A DNA stretch of 64,000 nucleotides. Source: Paenibacillus xylanexedens (GTDB lineage: Bacteria; Bacillota; Bacilli; Paenibacillales; Paenibacillaceae). Under the pieces are notes generated by a model. The model was not told the origin of the DNA. It saw only the letters and a program-made list of their open reading frames with translations, and did not search any database. The translations under genes were made by a program, and so were the position numbers. The stretch covers positions 62,001 through 126,000 of the forward strand of contig NZ_JAGIKV010000012.1 in assembly GCF_017874615.1 (NCBI RefSeq), read 5' to 3'. How positions within the stretch are numbered: the stretch's first letter is position 1; each line of letters opens with the position of its first letter. Below are positions 54,392-62,957 of this stretch, piece by piece.

Positions 54392-56101
54392 CTACTTGTC
54401 TGTATTGTCGTGCCACGTGATGTTAACTTTAATCCCACCCATTGAAGAATGATCATAAGATAGTCCAGATCCTTCACCGTACAGAAAAGATAAACGCTGA
54501 TGGACATTCCATGTACCACATCCCATATTCTCATCCAGCGGTTTAAGAAGATTATCTCTCAGATGATCAAGCTGTTTCTCGGACATGCCAAGCCCGCTGT
54601 CCTCCACGATAATCGTGTACACATCATCCTCGCAGTCCGCATAGATTTTAATCTCACCATCTACCGATTTGGGCTCCAGACCATGAATAATAGCGTTCTC
54701 AATAATAGGCTGGAGGGTTAGTCTGGGAACTGTTTTATCTAAAATATCATGGGGCACGTCGATTGTAAAATGCATTCGTTCGAGACGCAGTGACTGGATT
54801 TCCAAATAATTTTTGACCATCGTCAGCTCTTCACGAAGCGTGGCTTGATCCTTTTCGGACCTGGTTATGTATCGGTAATACTCCCCCAGATTCAGTGCCA
54901 TGGCTACCACGGCCTTTTCATTTTTCATTCGGGCCATGTTCTTGATATAGAACAGACAGTTATATAGAAAATGCGGATTAATCTGCGATTGCAACTGTTT
55001 GAGCGTGGCTTCCCGACTTCGTAATTTCTCCTCATATACATTCTCGATTAATTCTTGAATTCGTTGAGCCATGATGTTGAAACGTGCAAATAACAGGCTG
55101 AACTCATTGCGTGCAGAATGATGAAGCCGAACGGAAAAGTCCCCGGTGGACAAGCGATTTGTCCCTTTCACCAACTGTAAGAGCGGAAGCTGTACACTTC
55201 GGTAGAGTGTATATAATACAACAACGCTCATCACGATCAGAACGGCAATTGAAGCGTAAAAGAGATTCCGGCTGCTCGTAATCGGTTTCAAAATTTGCTG
55301 CATAGGCACATAGTCAACATAATACCAGCCGAGGCTCTTGGATTGAATGTAGGAGACGTAATATTCCGTTTTGTTCAACGTTGTACTGAACCCACCACTG
55401 GCCTGCAGTTTTGCTTCTTTCAGGGAAGGCAGGATTGCGTTCAAGGTTTCCTTTCCAGAACTATTGCTAATTAATCCATAATCGGGATGGAACATGAACG
55501 GGTCACCTTTATTACTTAACTTGTTTTGATTAAGAAGTGCAGTTAAGTGATGAACTGGAAAACTGATTTTGGTAATCAATCTGGCTTTGCCAGGTCTCGC
55601 CATCGCTGTCGTTGGATCGGTAGTGTACCAGATAAACTGATTGTCGGCATAGGTCCAGGATTGCGAGAGAGGCTCCTTAAATTCATCATCCCTGTATGGA
55701 ATGTAAGCATAATAATCCGTTGATATCACTTTTTGCATCCGCGGGAAGTATAGTGTGATGGTCGAATGCCATTTGCTTGCTGCGTTGTACAGATTCATCT
55801 TTTCCAGAATGGCACTTCCAACTTTCACACGTTCATAGGGAATGTCCTTATAGTCGGGACGTTGATATTCCTGAATACTCGAATCTTGCCCAATAGACAT
55901 CCCATACAATGACAGTTGGTAAATATTGGATTCTACTGAGTCAGCAAATGTCGAGAGATGATTCATCGTATTGTTTTGAATCTCGTGTTCGATAACACGC
56001 ACGCTTTCCCGGTTCGAGTATGTATAGAGAAACAGCACCAGAATAAGCAGCATCACAAACAACAGTGTAATTTTGGTAAAGACATTCAAGCGTGTGAACA
56101 A
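54392..56101 (-). CDS. YesM-type sensor histidine kinase (beta-glucan locus)
   Basis: A 569-residue membrane kinase and the same length as its paralogue at 21285. Helices lie at about 10-27 and 281-300, flanking an extracellular sensor. HAMP follows; H377 in QINPHFLYNCLF is the phospho-acceptor, and the ATPase has NAIIHGLEP and DSGLGMSEK. TTG start with AAGGAGGTT 7 bases upstream. It presumably senses beta-gluco-oligosaccharides or the loaded binding protein. It is divergent from the permease operon. Confidence 0.93.
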   Translation of the reverse strand: MFTRLNVFTKITLLFVMLLILVLFLYTYSNRESVRVIEHEIQNNTMNHLSTFADSVESNIYQLSLYGMSIGQDSSIQEYQRPDYKDIPYERVKVGSAILEKMNLYNAASKWHSTITLYFPRMQKVISTDYYAYIPYRDDEFKEPLSQSWTYADNQFIWYTTDPTTAMARPGKARLITKISFPVHHLTALLNQNKLSNKGDPFMFHPDYGLISNSSGKETLNAILPSLKEAKLQASGGFSTTLNKTEYYVSYIQSKSLGWYYVDYVPMQQILKPITSSRNLFYASIAVLIVMSVVVLYTLYRSVQLPLLQLVKGTNRLSTGDFSVRLHHSARNEFSLLFARFNIMAQRIQELIENVYEEKLRSREATLKQLQSQINPHFLYNCLFYIKNMARMKNEKAVVAMALNLGEYYRYITRSEKDQATLREELTMVKNYLEIQSLRLERMHFTIDVPHDILDKTVPRLTLQPIIENAIIHGLEPKSVDGEIKIYADCEDDVYTIIVEDSGLGMSEKQLDHLRDNLLKPLDENMGCGTWNVHQRLSFLYGEGSGLSYDHSSMGGIKVNITWHDNTDK

Positions 56102-56141
56102 AGTCCAACCTCCTTAATCTTATTAAAATATTGATATCGTT

Positions 56142-56185
56142 GTTGCAATATTAGGATATAGATCACAAATTTCCATTGCTATAAT
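56142..56185 (+). promoter_or_regulatory. Promoter of the beta-glucan permease operon with shared activator motif
   Basis: GTTGCAATATTAGGAT (56142-56157) matches 50813-50828 at 15 of 16 positions. TATAAT (56180-56185) starts 38 bp after the motif begins. It lies in the divergent gap between the kinase and permease genes. Confidence 0.62.
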
Positions 56186-56232
56186 TTTAATATACAAGTT
56201 CACGATGACTTGTAAAATACAAAATTTAGAAC

Positions 56233-57198
56233 ATGGGGGATGCAGGAGTGAAGGAACATACGTTAGAAACGCCGCATAAACGGCGCTCCACCAGGGTTAA
56301 ACAGCGCTGGAATATGCAACGGAACTGGACTTTGCATATGATGCTCATTCCAGCTGTATTGCTGGCACTGGTGTTTCAGTACATACCGATGGGTGGCATT
56401 GTAATTGCTTTTCAGGATTTCAAACCATACTTGGGATTTTCTGAATCCAAATGGGTGGGTTGGGACAATTTCCGATATTTATTCTTATATCCGGACGTAG
56501 GTCAGGTGATCTGGAATACGCTGGTCATTGCATTTTTCAAAATCATCGCAGGACTGTTCGCTCCATTCCTGTTTGCCATTTTGCTCAATGAAGTGCGCTT
56601 GACGGCATTCAAGAGAGTGAGTCAAACGCTTGTGTATCTACCGCATTTCCTATCATGGGTTATTCTCGGTGGTATTCTGCTCGATATCCTGTCTCCTCAG
56701 GGCGGCATGGTCAACCAGCTTGTCGTAGCCTTTGGCGGAGAACCGATCTTCTTCCTGGGAGATGGTACATGGTTCCGAATAACACTGATCCTCAGTGATG
56801 TGTGGAAAGAATTTGGTTTTGGTACGATCGTATTTCTGGCTTCTCTCTCAGGAATTAATCCTGCACTCTACGAGGCTGCCGAGGTGGATGGGGCCAACCG
56901 ATTTAAACAGACGCTGTACATTACGATTCCGGCATTAATGCCGATTACAATCGTACTGATGACACTCTCTATCGGCAATATCCTGAACGCCGGTTTTGAT
57001 CAGGTGTTCAACTTGTACAATCCGCTTGTTTATGACAAAGGCGACATCATTGACACCTTTGTATATCGACTCGGGATTCTGAACGGGAAGATGAGTTTTG
57101 CCACAGCAGTAGGGTTGTTCAAATCTGTGGTTGCTACCATTTTGATTGTTATATCTTACAGAATGGCTTACAAACTAGCTAATTATCGAGTTTTCTAG
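56233..57198 (+). CDS. LplB-type sugar ABC transporter permease (beta-glucan locus)
   Basis: A six-helix permease with the EAA loop YEAAEVDGANRFKQTLYITI. It is a close paralogue of the permease at 23150. ATG 56233 has no ribosome site. GTG 56248, with GGGGG about 8 bases upstream, is the better start and would give 316 residues. It forms a pair with the gene 15 bp downstream. It needs an external MsmX-type ATPase. Confidence 0.9.
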   Translation: MGDAGVKEHTLETPHKRRSTRVKQRWNMQRNWTLHMMLIPAVLLALVFQYIPMGGIVIAFQDFKPYLGFSESKWVGWDNFRYLFLYPDVGQVIWNTLVIAFFKIIAGLFAPFLFAILLNEVRLTAFKRVSQTLVYLPHFLSWVILGGILLDILSPQGGMVNQLVVAFGGEPIFFLGDGTWFRITLILSDVWKEFGFGTIVFLASLSGINPALYEAAEVDGANRFKQTLYITIPALMPITIVLMTLSIGNILNAGFDQVFNLYNPLVYDKGDIIDTFVYRLGILNGKMSFATAVGLFKSVVATILIVISYRMAYKLANYRVF

Positions 57199-57213
57199 AG
57201 AGGAGAAAAGGGC

Positions 57214-58092
57214 TTGTATTATAAAACAAAAGGATACCGCATATTCAGCATCGCTAACTATACTTTTCTTGGGATATTATCGATACTCTGCATTTTACCA
57301 ATTATTCATATATTGGCTGTTTCATTCAGCAGTATGGCGCCAGCATCATCAAACCTGGTTACCTTCTGGCCCATTGGGTTCACAACCGACGCATATGTAA
57401 AAACATTCGGGAATTCAAACTTCATCAACTCCTTGATCGTATCACTTAAACGGACTGTAATTGCGACGATCATTGGTATGGTCATCATGCTCTTAACCGC
57501 ATTTCCGTTGTCGAAGGAAGACATCAGTTTTAAAGGTCGCTCCTTATATACGTGGTTTTTCGTATTTACCATTTTGTTCAGCGGCGGTTTGATTCCAAGT
57601 TACATTCTGATCCAGAAGCTTGGCCTGATGAATACAATCTGGGCGCTTATTCTGCCTGGCGCACTGTCCGTGTGGAACGTTATTCTCATGATGAACTTCT
57701 TCCGCGGTCTGCCCAAAGAACTTGAGGAAGCAGCTTATTTGGATGGAGCAGGTCATATCAAAACGTTGATTCTGGTCTACGTGCCACTGTCTCTACCAGC
57801 TATAGCAACCTTGTCCTTATTTACGATGGTGTATCAGTGGAACTCCTGGTTCGACGGCATGATCTATATGTCCGATATTAAAAATTATCCACTTGCTTCT
57901 CTATTACAGACCATTATCGTTCAGCAAGATCTCAGCAAAATCAACGTCGATCCTTCCATGTTGGAGAATATCTCGCAGCGAACCGTACGTGCAGCACAGA
58001 TCTTTATCGGCGCGCTTCCGATCCTGATGGTATACCCGTTTTTACAACGTTTCTTCGTTAAGGGGATCGTTATTGGAGCAGTCAAGGAATAG
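57214..58092 (+). CDS. YtcP-type sugar ABC transporter permease (beta-glucan locus)
   Basis: A 292-residue permease and the partner of the preceding gene. The EAA loop is EEAAYLDGAGHIKTLILVYV and the end FVKGIVIGAVKE is the family signature. TTG start after GAGAGGAG. It is followed after 43 bp by the laminarinase gene without a terminator, so uptake and surface hydrolysis are probably expressed together. Confidence 0.93.
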   Translation: MYYKTKGYRIFSIANYTFLGILSILCILPIIHILAVSFSSMAPASSNLVTFWPIGFTTDAYVKTFGNSNFINSLIVSLKRTVIATIIGMVIMLLTAFPLSKEDISFKGRSLYTWFFVFTILFSGGLIPSYILIQKLGLMNTIWALILPGALSVWNVILMMNFFRGLPKELEEAAYLDGAGHIKTLILVYVPLSLPAIATLSLFTMVYQWNSWFDGMIYMSDIKNYPLASLLQTIIVQQDLSKINVDPSMLENISQRTVRAAQIFIGALPILMVYPFLQRFFVKGIVIGAVKE

Positions 58093-58135
58093 GCTATGCA
58101 AATGCAAGGATAACTGAGCTGAGGGAGGAAGAAGG

Positions 58136-61100
58136 ATGAGAAAAGGACTGGCATGTATGGTGGCATGGAGTTTAATGGCTTCTCTCGTTTATCCAGCAAC
58201 TGCTGGAGCAGAAAGTGTACAGGGTCAAGCGGAGGTGGGAAATGTGCAGGCAAAAAGCCTGCACTTCTCTGTTCCCTATACAGACCTGACGGGGCATTGG
58301 TCACAATCTGCAGTTACACGTTTGCAAGACTTGAATTTATTGAAAGGTTATACGGACGGTACGTTCAAGCCCAGTCAGGTCATTAGCCGAGCTGAATTCG
58401 TCATGATTCTGGATCGGGCCTTTGGTTTCACCGGTAATGTGGCGACTGGTTCATATGCGGATATGACTTCAGACGATTGGTACTATGACGTGATGGTACG
58501 AGCGAATGGTTCTGGCATCATCGAAGGGACAGACCGTGAACATCTGTCACCACAACAACCGATTACACGCCAAGATGCAGCGGTTATGGTAGATCGAGCT
58601 TTTCAACTTTCAGCGGCTACAAATGAAGATAGTGAACAATTGAAATTTGAGGATGCAGATGATATTTCTAGTTATGCAAAGAAAGCGCTTACCTATCTGG
58701 TGAACGAAAATATTCTTAAAGGTTTCCAAGGCAAATTAAATCCCAAAGCCCCGATTACACGAGCGGAGACGGCAGAGTTACTGTCAGCGATGATTGCAGA
58801 TGTAAAAAGCACTCCTGGAACATATGAGTCCCGGGTAGATGGCAACTTGATTATTAAATCAACGGATATCACGTTGAAAAATATGGTTGTCAATGGAAAT
58901 CTGCTACTGGCAGAAGGCATTGGCGAGGGATCTGTTGTTCTTCAGGACGTAACTGTCACAGGAAGTGTCATCATTAAAGGCGGAGGCAGTCATTCCATCA
59001 ACATTAACAACTCCAAGCTGAATCGAGTAGTCGTTGACAAACGTGGGGAACCCGTCAGAGTTGCCATTACGGAAGAAAGTAACATTCAGGAGATGCATGT
59101 AAAGCAGAAATCCATTCTGGAGATCTCTTCAAACAGCCTGATTGATTCCATGAATATTCATGCAGAAGCGAGTCAGACTCGAATGGATACCAAAGGTACG
59201 GTCCAAAAATTGAGTGTAGATGCCGATGATGTTGTGATCAACGGAGAGAAAGTAAAACAAGGATTGCGCACATCCATGGTGGGTGAAGCCCAACAACCTG
59301 CTTCATCGCAGCCTGGTGGTTCAACAAGTGTGACAAGTACACCCACACCATCTTCTCCAGACGGGCAATCACCGTCTACACCATCAACACCAAGCAATCC
59401 GGCTGGCGAAAAACCGGTTCCAGCAACAACGATTCCGCATGATCAATGGGAGCTGATCTGGAATGATGAGTTTAACGGACCTTCGATTGATTCTTCCAAA
59501 TGGACCGTGCAGGATACAGGACTCGTTTATAACAATGAAATGCAATATTACAGCCCCGATAACACTCGAATTACAAAAGATCAGAATCGAAGCGTGTTGC
59601 AGATTGAAGCAAAAAAGGGTCCGAAAAACGGAAAGGATTACAGCTCTGGCAAACTGATCTCCATGGGAAAAGGCGACTGGACCTACGGTAAAGTAGTTGT
59701 ACGTGCGAAGCTTCCTATTGATAAAGGCATGTGGCCTGCCATATGGATGATGCCAACAGATGAAGCACATTATGGTGGATGGCCTGCCTCTGGAGAAATC
59801 GATATTATGGAGCTAATTGGTGGCAAAGAGAGTAATAACAAGGTATATAGCACATTGCATTATGACAGTGTGAAGCCTGACGGTTCCCATGGACATGATC
59901 AGGGAAGCCTTACTCTTCCGAAGGGAGAAACTTTTGCTGACGATTATCATGATTTCCAGGTAGAATGGTTGCCGGGTATGATTCGTTTCTATGTGGATGG
60001 AAAGCTGCATCATGAAGTGACCAACTGGCAAACGAAGGCCGCGGGCCAACCCGAGTATTATACATTTCCTGCACCATTTGATCGTCCATTCTATCTGATT
60101 CTGAATCTGGCAGTTGGAGGAGACTGGCCGGGGGCACCTGAAAGCAACTTCACTTCCGAAAAGATGAATGTTGACTTTGTGCGAGTATATTCTTACAAAA
60201 ATCTAGACACATGGCCTGATGTAACAACAAATCCCATCGAGCCTGCGCAACAGCGTGACCCACAAGCCGATGGCAATCAAATATACAATGATCGTTTTGC
60301 GGAAGGGTCTGCAGACAATGGAGTGCCTCTTCAGTGGAAATTCATCACAAATGCTGATGGAGCTGGCAGTGTCAAAGTTGTAACGGATGAGCAGAAAGGG
60401 AAAGCAGCAGAAGTTACCATTGATGCATCGGGTACTGAAAACTACTCGGTTCAACTCACTCAGATGCCGATGTACATCAAGAAAAACAAAAAGTACAAGA
60501 TACAATTTGATGCGAAAGCATCTGCTAACCGTACAATCATGTCCAAACTGAACCAATTTGAAAAAAGCTGGACCAATTATTCGGATGATAACACCTTTGA
60601 ACTCACGACAGATTGGCAATCCTATGACTATACCTTCAATATGCGGGATGGCACGGATAACAATGCCAGATTCGAATTTAATCTGGGGTTGGATGATACA
60701 ACCGTTTGGTTTGCCAATGTCAGACTGATCGAGGTGGGTGAAGCTGATCCGTTAACTGTCGAACGAAACGCGTTACCTGATGGCAACTTTATTTACAATG
60801 GCACATTCGATCAGGGCAAGGAGCGTCTGGGATTCTGGTCAAGCAGCATTCAGGACAGTGCGGCAGCCAATATAAGTGTAAATAACTTTTCGGAATTCCC
60901 GATTATGGAGCGTCAGCTGGTTGTTGATGTTACTCAAACGAATGGTGACCCACAGCAAGTTTCGGTAAACCAACCGGATTTGAAGCTGGAAGCGAATACA
61001 ACGTATGGTTTCTCCTTAGATGCCAAGGCAGATACAACGCGAAGCATCGACATTGATGTTGTCAGTAGTAATGGGCATACGGTACAGGTTCATCAAGGGC

Positions 61101-62593
61101 AAAACCTCTCCTTGAACCAAGAAATGAAAACATTTACTGGAGAAATCATCATTGGAGATGGAGCACCAATCGCACAATCCGAGTTAAGACTGTTATTCGG
61201 CAGTTCTGAAGGTAAGGTATATGTGGACAATGTTCGTCTGACTAAACGCGGAAAACCTCTGTCAGTGAATGGCTACGCACATGTACCGGCAACCGAAGCC
61301 TGGATGATGCAGGGCTTACAACTGGAGGACTCCGTAGAAGGAGGAAAACATGTCAGTTACATGGATCAGGGAGATCTGCTGCAATATAAAATCGATGTAG
61401 CTCAGGACGGAGTATATGTTCTGTCTGCCCGAATGGCCAGTGGAAAAAGTGATTCCAAGGTTCAGTTCAGCATTCAGGATGAACAAGGGACAACCGTTGC
61501 ACAATCAGACCTGAGTCTCGGAGACACGGGTGGATGGCAAGCATATCAAACGGTGTATTTTCCAGGGGTCAACTTGACAGCAGGCAAACCCTATTATGTG
61601 AATTTTGAAGGAGCAGATTATAATACACGTTGGGTGGATATTTCACAAAACAAAATTCAGAACAGTGAGCTAACAGCTGATCTGAAGCATTGGGAGCTAA
61701 TTCCTAATGATCTGACAGCATCACATGACGAGGGCGAAGGATTAACGGTTAAATTGCCTGGTACAAGTGAACATTGGTGGGATGCTTTGTTGCAACAAGG
61801 TCAGATCAAACTGGATGCAAACAAAACGTACCGACTTACCTTGGAGGCATCTGCTTCAAGTCCTAAATCCATGCAAGCGGTTCTTTCTCAGAATGCAGGG
61901 GATTTTGTGAAGTATTTTGAAGAAGAAGTGGAATTAACCGCGGATCAAAAGTCATATACTTACACCTTCACTATGAGGGATAGCTCCGATTCGGCAGCTA
62001 TGCTTGCATTTGGATTAGGATATCCGCTCTCTACAGGTGAACACTCGATTCACATTAATAACGTCCAATTATATGAAGTGAATCCGAATGCAGATCAAGG
62101 AGGGCAGCCTGCTCATGTTAATCTTATTCCTAATGGAGACTTCTCCAAAGGTAAGGAAGGTTGGTTTACCCACGCGGATGGTAATGCAGCGGACCTTGAG
62201 ATGCAAGTCAACAATCAACAGCTTCAAGCCAAAATTGGTCATGCAGGACAGCATCCATGGGATCGTCAAGTCATCAATGAAGGATTTGGCATACAGCAAG
62301 GTTTTAAATATAAATTAACGTTTAAAGCCAAAGCGGAGAAGTCCAGGAAATTGGGTTTGGGGATTGGATGGGTTGATGCAGCTGCCAACTATGAATGGCA
62401 TGGTTTCTTTGGGGCACGAGTTGATTTGACTCCAGAAGAACAGGAGTTCACGTTTACATTTGATGCAACAGAAGCCAGTTATGCGAATACTCGAATTTCA
62501 TTTGATCTGGGTAACATTGATGGTCTGCAAGATGGCAACACAACCGTCTCATTATCCGAGGTCAGCTTGATTAATCTGGGTCCTGCCAATTAG
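58136..62593 (+). CDS. SLH-anchored multidomain laminarinase (endo-beta-1,3-glucanase, GH16)
   Basis: A 1485-residue cell-surface enzyme. A signal peptide (1-25) is followed by three SLH repeats (about 48-98, 105-158, 168-221). A beta-helix-like region (about 228-378) and a Pro/Ser/Thr linker (about 383-430) lead to the GH16 catalytic domain (about 436-686). The active-site motif is GEIDIMEL, with E554 as nucleophile, D556 and acid/base E559. Carbohydrate-binding modules of CBM4/9 type follow at about 715-865, 880-1035, 1175-1315 and 1325-1485, with a CBM6-like module (SYMDQGDLLQYKIDVAQDGV) at about 1045-1170. It hydrolyses laminarin or fungal beta-1,3-glucan while held on the S-layer or wall. 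GAGGGAGGAAG precedes the ATG. It is probably the last gene of the permease operon. Confidence 0.95.
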   Translation: MRKGLACMVAWSLMASLVYPATAGAESVQGQAEVGNVQAKSLHFSVPYTDLTGHWSQSAVTRLQDLNLLKGYTDGTFKPSQVISRAEFVMILDRAFGFTGNVATGSYADMTSDDWYYDVMVRANGSGIIEGTDREHLSPQQPITRQDAAVMVDRAFQLSAATNEDSEQLKFEDADDISSYAKKALTYLVNENILKGFQGKLNPKAPITRAETAELLSAMIADVKSTPGTYESRVDGNLIIKSTDITLKNMVVNGNLLLAEGIGEGSVVLQDVTVTGSVIIKGGGSHSININNSKLNRVVVDKRGEPVRVAITEESNIQEMHVKQKSILEISSNSLIDSMNIHAEASQTRMDTKGTVQKLSVDADDVVINGEKVKQGLRTSMVGEAQQPASSQPGGSTSVTSTPTPSSPDGQSPSTPSTPSNPAGEKPVPATTIPHDQWELIWNDEFNGPSIDSSKWTVQDTGLVYNNEMQYYSPDNTRITKDQNRSVLQIEAKKGPKNGKDYSSGKLISMGKGDWTYGKVVVRAKLPIDKGMWPAIWMMPTDEAHYGGWPASGEIDIMELIGGKESNNKVYSTLHYDSVKPDGSHGHDQGSLTLPKGETFADDYHDFQVEWLPGMIRFYVDGKLHHEVTNWQTKAAGQPEYYTFPAPFDRPFYLILNLAVGGDWPGAPESNFTSEKMNVDFVRVYSYKNLDTWPDVTTNPIEPAQQRDPQADGNQIYNDRFAEGSADNGVPLQWKFITNADGAGSVKVVTDEQKGKAAEVTIDASGTENYSVQLTQMPMYIKKNKKYKIQFDAKASANRTIMSKLNQFEKSWTNYSDDNTFELTTDWQSYDYTFNMRDGTDNNARFEFNLGLDDTTVWFANVRLIEVGEADPLTVERNALPDGNFIYNGTFDQGKERLGFWSSSIQDSAAANISVNNFSEFPIMERQLVVDVTQTNGDPQQVSVNQPDLKLEANTTYGFSLDAKADTTRSIDIDVVSSNGHTVQVHQGQNLSLNQEMKTFTGEIIIGDGAPIAQSELRLLFGSSEGKVYVDNVRLTKRGKPLSVNGYAHVPATEAWMMQGLQLEDSVEGGKHVSYMDQGDLLQYKIDVAQDGVYVLSARMASGKSDSKVQFSIQDEQGTTVAQSDLSLGDTGGWQAYQTVYFPGVNLTAGKPYYVNFEGADYNTRWVDISQNKIQNSELTADLKHWELIPNDLTASHDEGEGLTVKLPGTSEHWWDALLQQGQIKLDANKTYRLTLEASASSPKSMQAVLSQNAGDFVKYFEEEVELTADQKSYTYTFTMRDSSDSAAMLAFGLGYPLSTGEHSIHINNVQLYEVNPNADQGGQPAHVNLIPNGDFSKGKEGWFTHADGNAADLEMQVNNQQLQAKIGHAGQHPWDRQVINEGFGIQQGFKYKLTFKAKAEKSRKLGLGIGWVDAAANYEWHGFFGARVDLTPEEQEFTFTFDATEASYANTRISFDLGNIDGLQDGNTTVSLSEVSLINLGPAN

Positions 62594-62618
62594 CTTTTGA
62601 ATTCTCTATATAATGAAG

Positions 62619-62652
62619 AATCCGATTCCGGTATATTGGAATCGGATTTTTT
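62619..62652 (+). terminator. Terminator after laminarinase
   Basis: AATCCGATTCC pairs with GGAATCGGATT and is followed by T6. Confidence 0.9.
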
Positions 62653-62744
62653 GACAATCTTTCCATCTCTATTCTAAAAACGAATGAATACAAGATATAA
62701 TGTCTGTATAGTTCGTAAATAACTGTGAACAAATCGTTAATTCA

Positions 62745-62773
62745 TTGACATTGCATGTGATTTTAATTAGAAT
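62745..62773 (+). promoter_or_regulatory. Strong sigma-A promoter of the NCS2 permease gene
   Basis: TTGACA (62745-62750), 17-bp spacer, TAGAAT (62768-62773). It would start an RNA leader of about 175 nt before the permease ATG. Confidence 0.75.
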
Positions 62774-62848
62774 ACGAAATGGACTTCAGGTTGAAAACAG
62801 ATATGAGTATCTTTATGTTTAGTTTAGAGCTTAGCTGTTGAATCTTTA

Positions 62849-62911
62849 AATCCTAACAACGAATATAGGAGCGACAATATTACAATCCTATATAAAGATT
62901 AGGATTTTTTG
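62849..62911 (+). promoter_or_regulatory. Candidate transcription attenuator in the NCS2 permease leader
   Basis: Four segments can pair in exclusive ways. AATCCTA (62849-62855) can pair with TAGGA (62866-62870). ATATAGGA (62863-62870) can pair over 8 bp with TCCTATAT (62886-62893), an antiterminator. AATCCTA (62884-62890) can pair with TAGGATT (62900-62906), followed by T run to 62910, an intrinsic terminator. This is the layout of a riboswitch or protein-controlled attenuator. I do not recognise a purine aptamer in the leader. Confidence 0.6.
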
Positions 62912-62957
62912 TTTTTAGCTTTGGAGTATAATTTGAAAGTTGGAGGCTGGCTTTACC

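Noticed and set aside
62774..62860. Purine (guanine/adenine) riboswitch aptamer before the NCS2 permease
   Set aside because: Expected from the gene's function, but the conserved three-way-junction core and loop sequences are not present. Only the attenuator pairing is reported.
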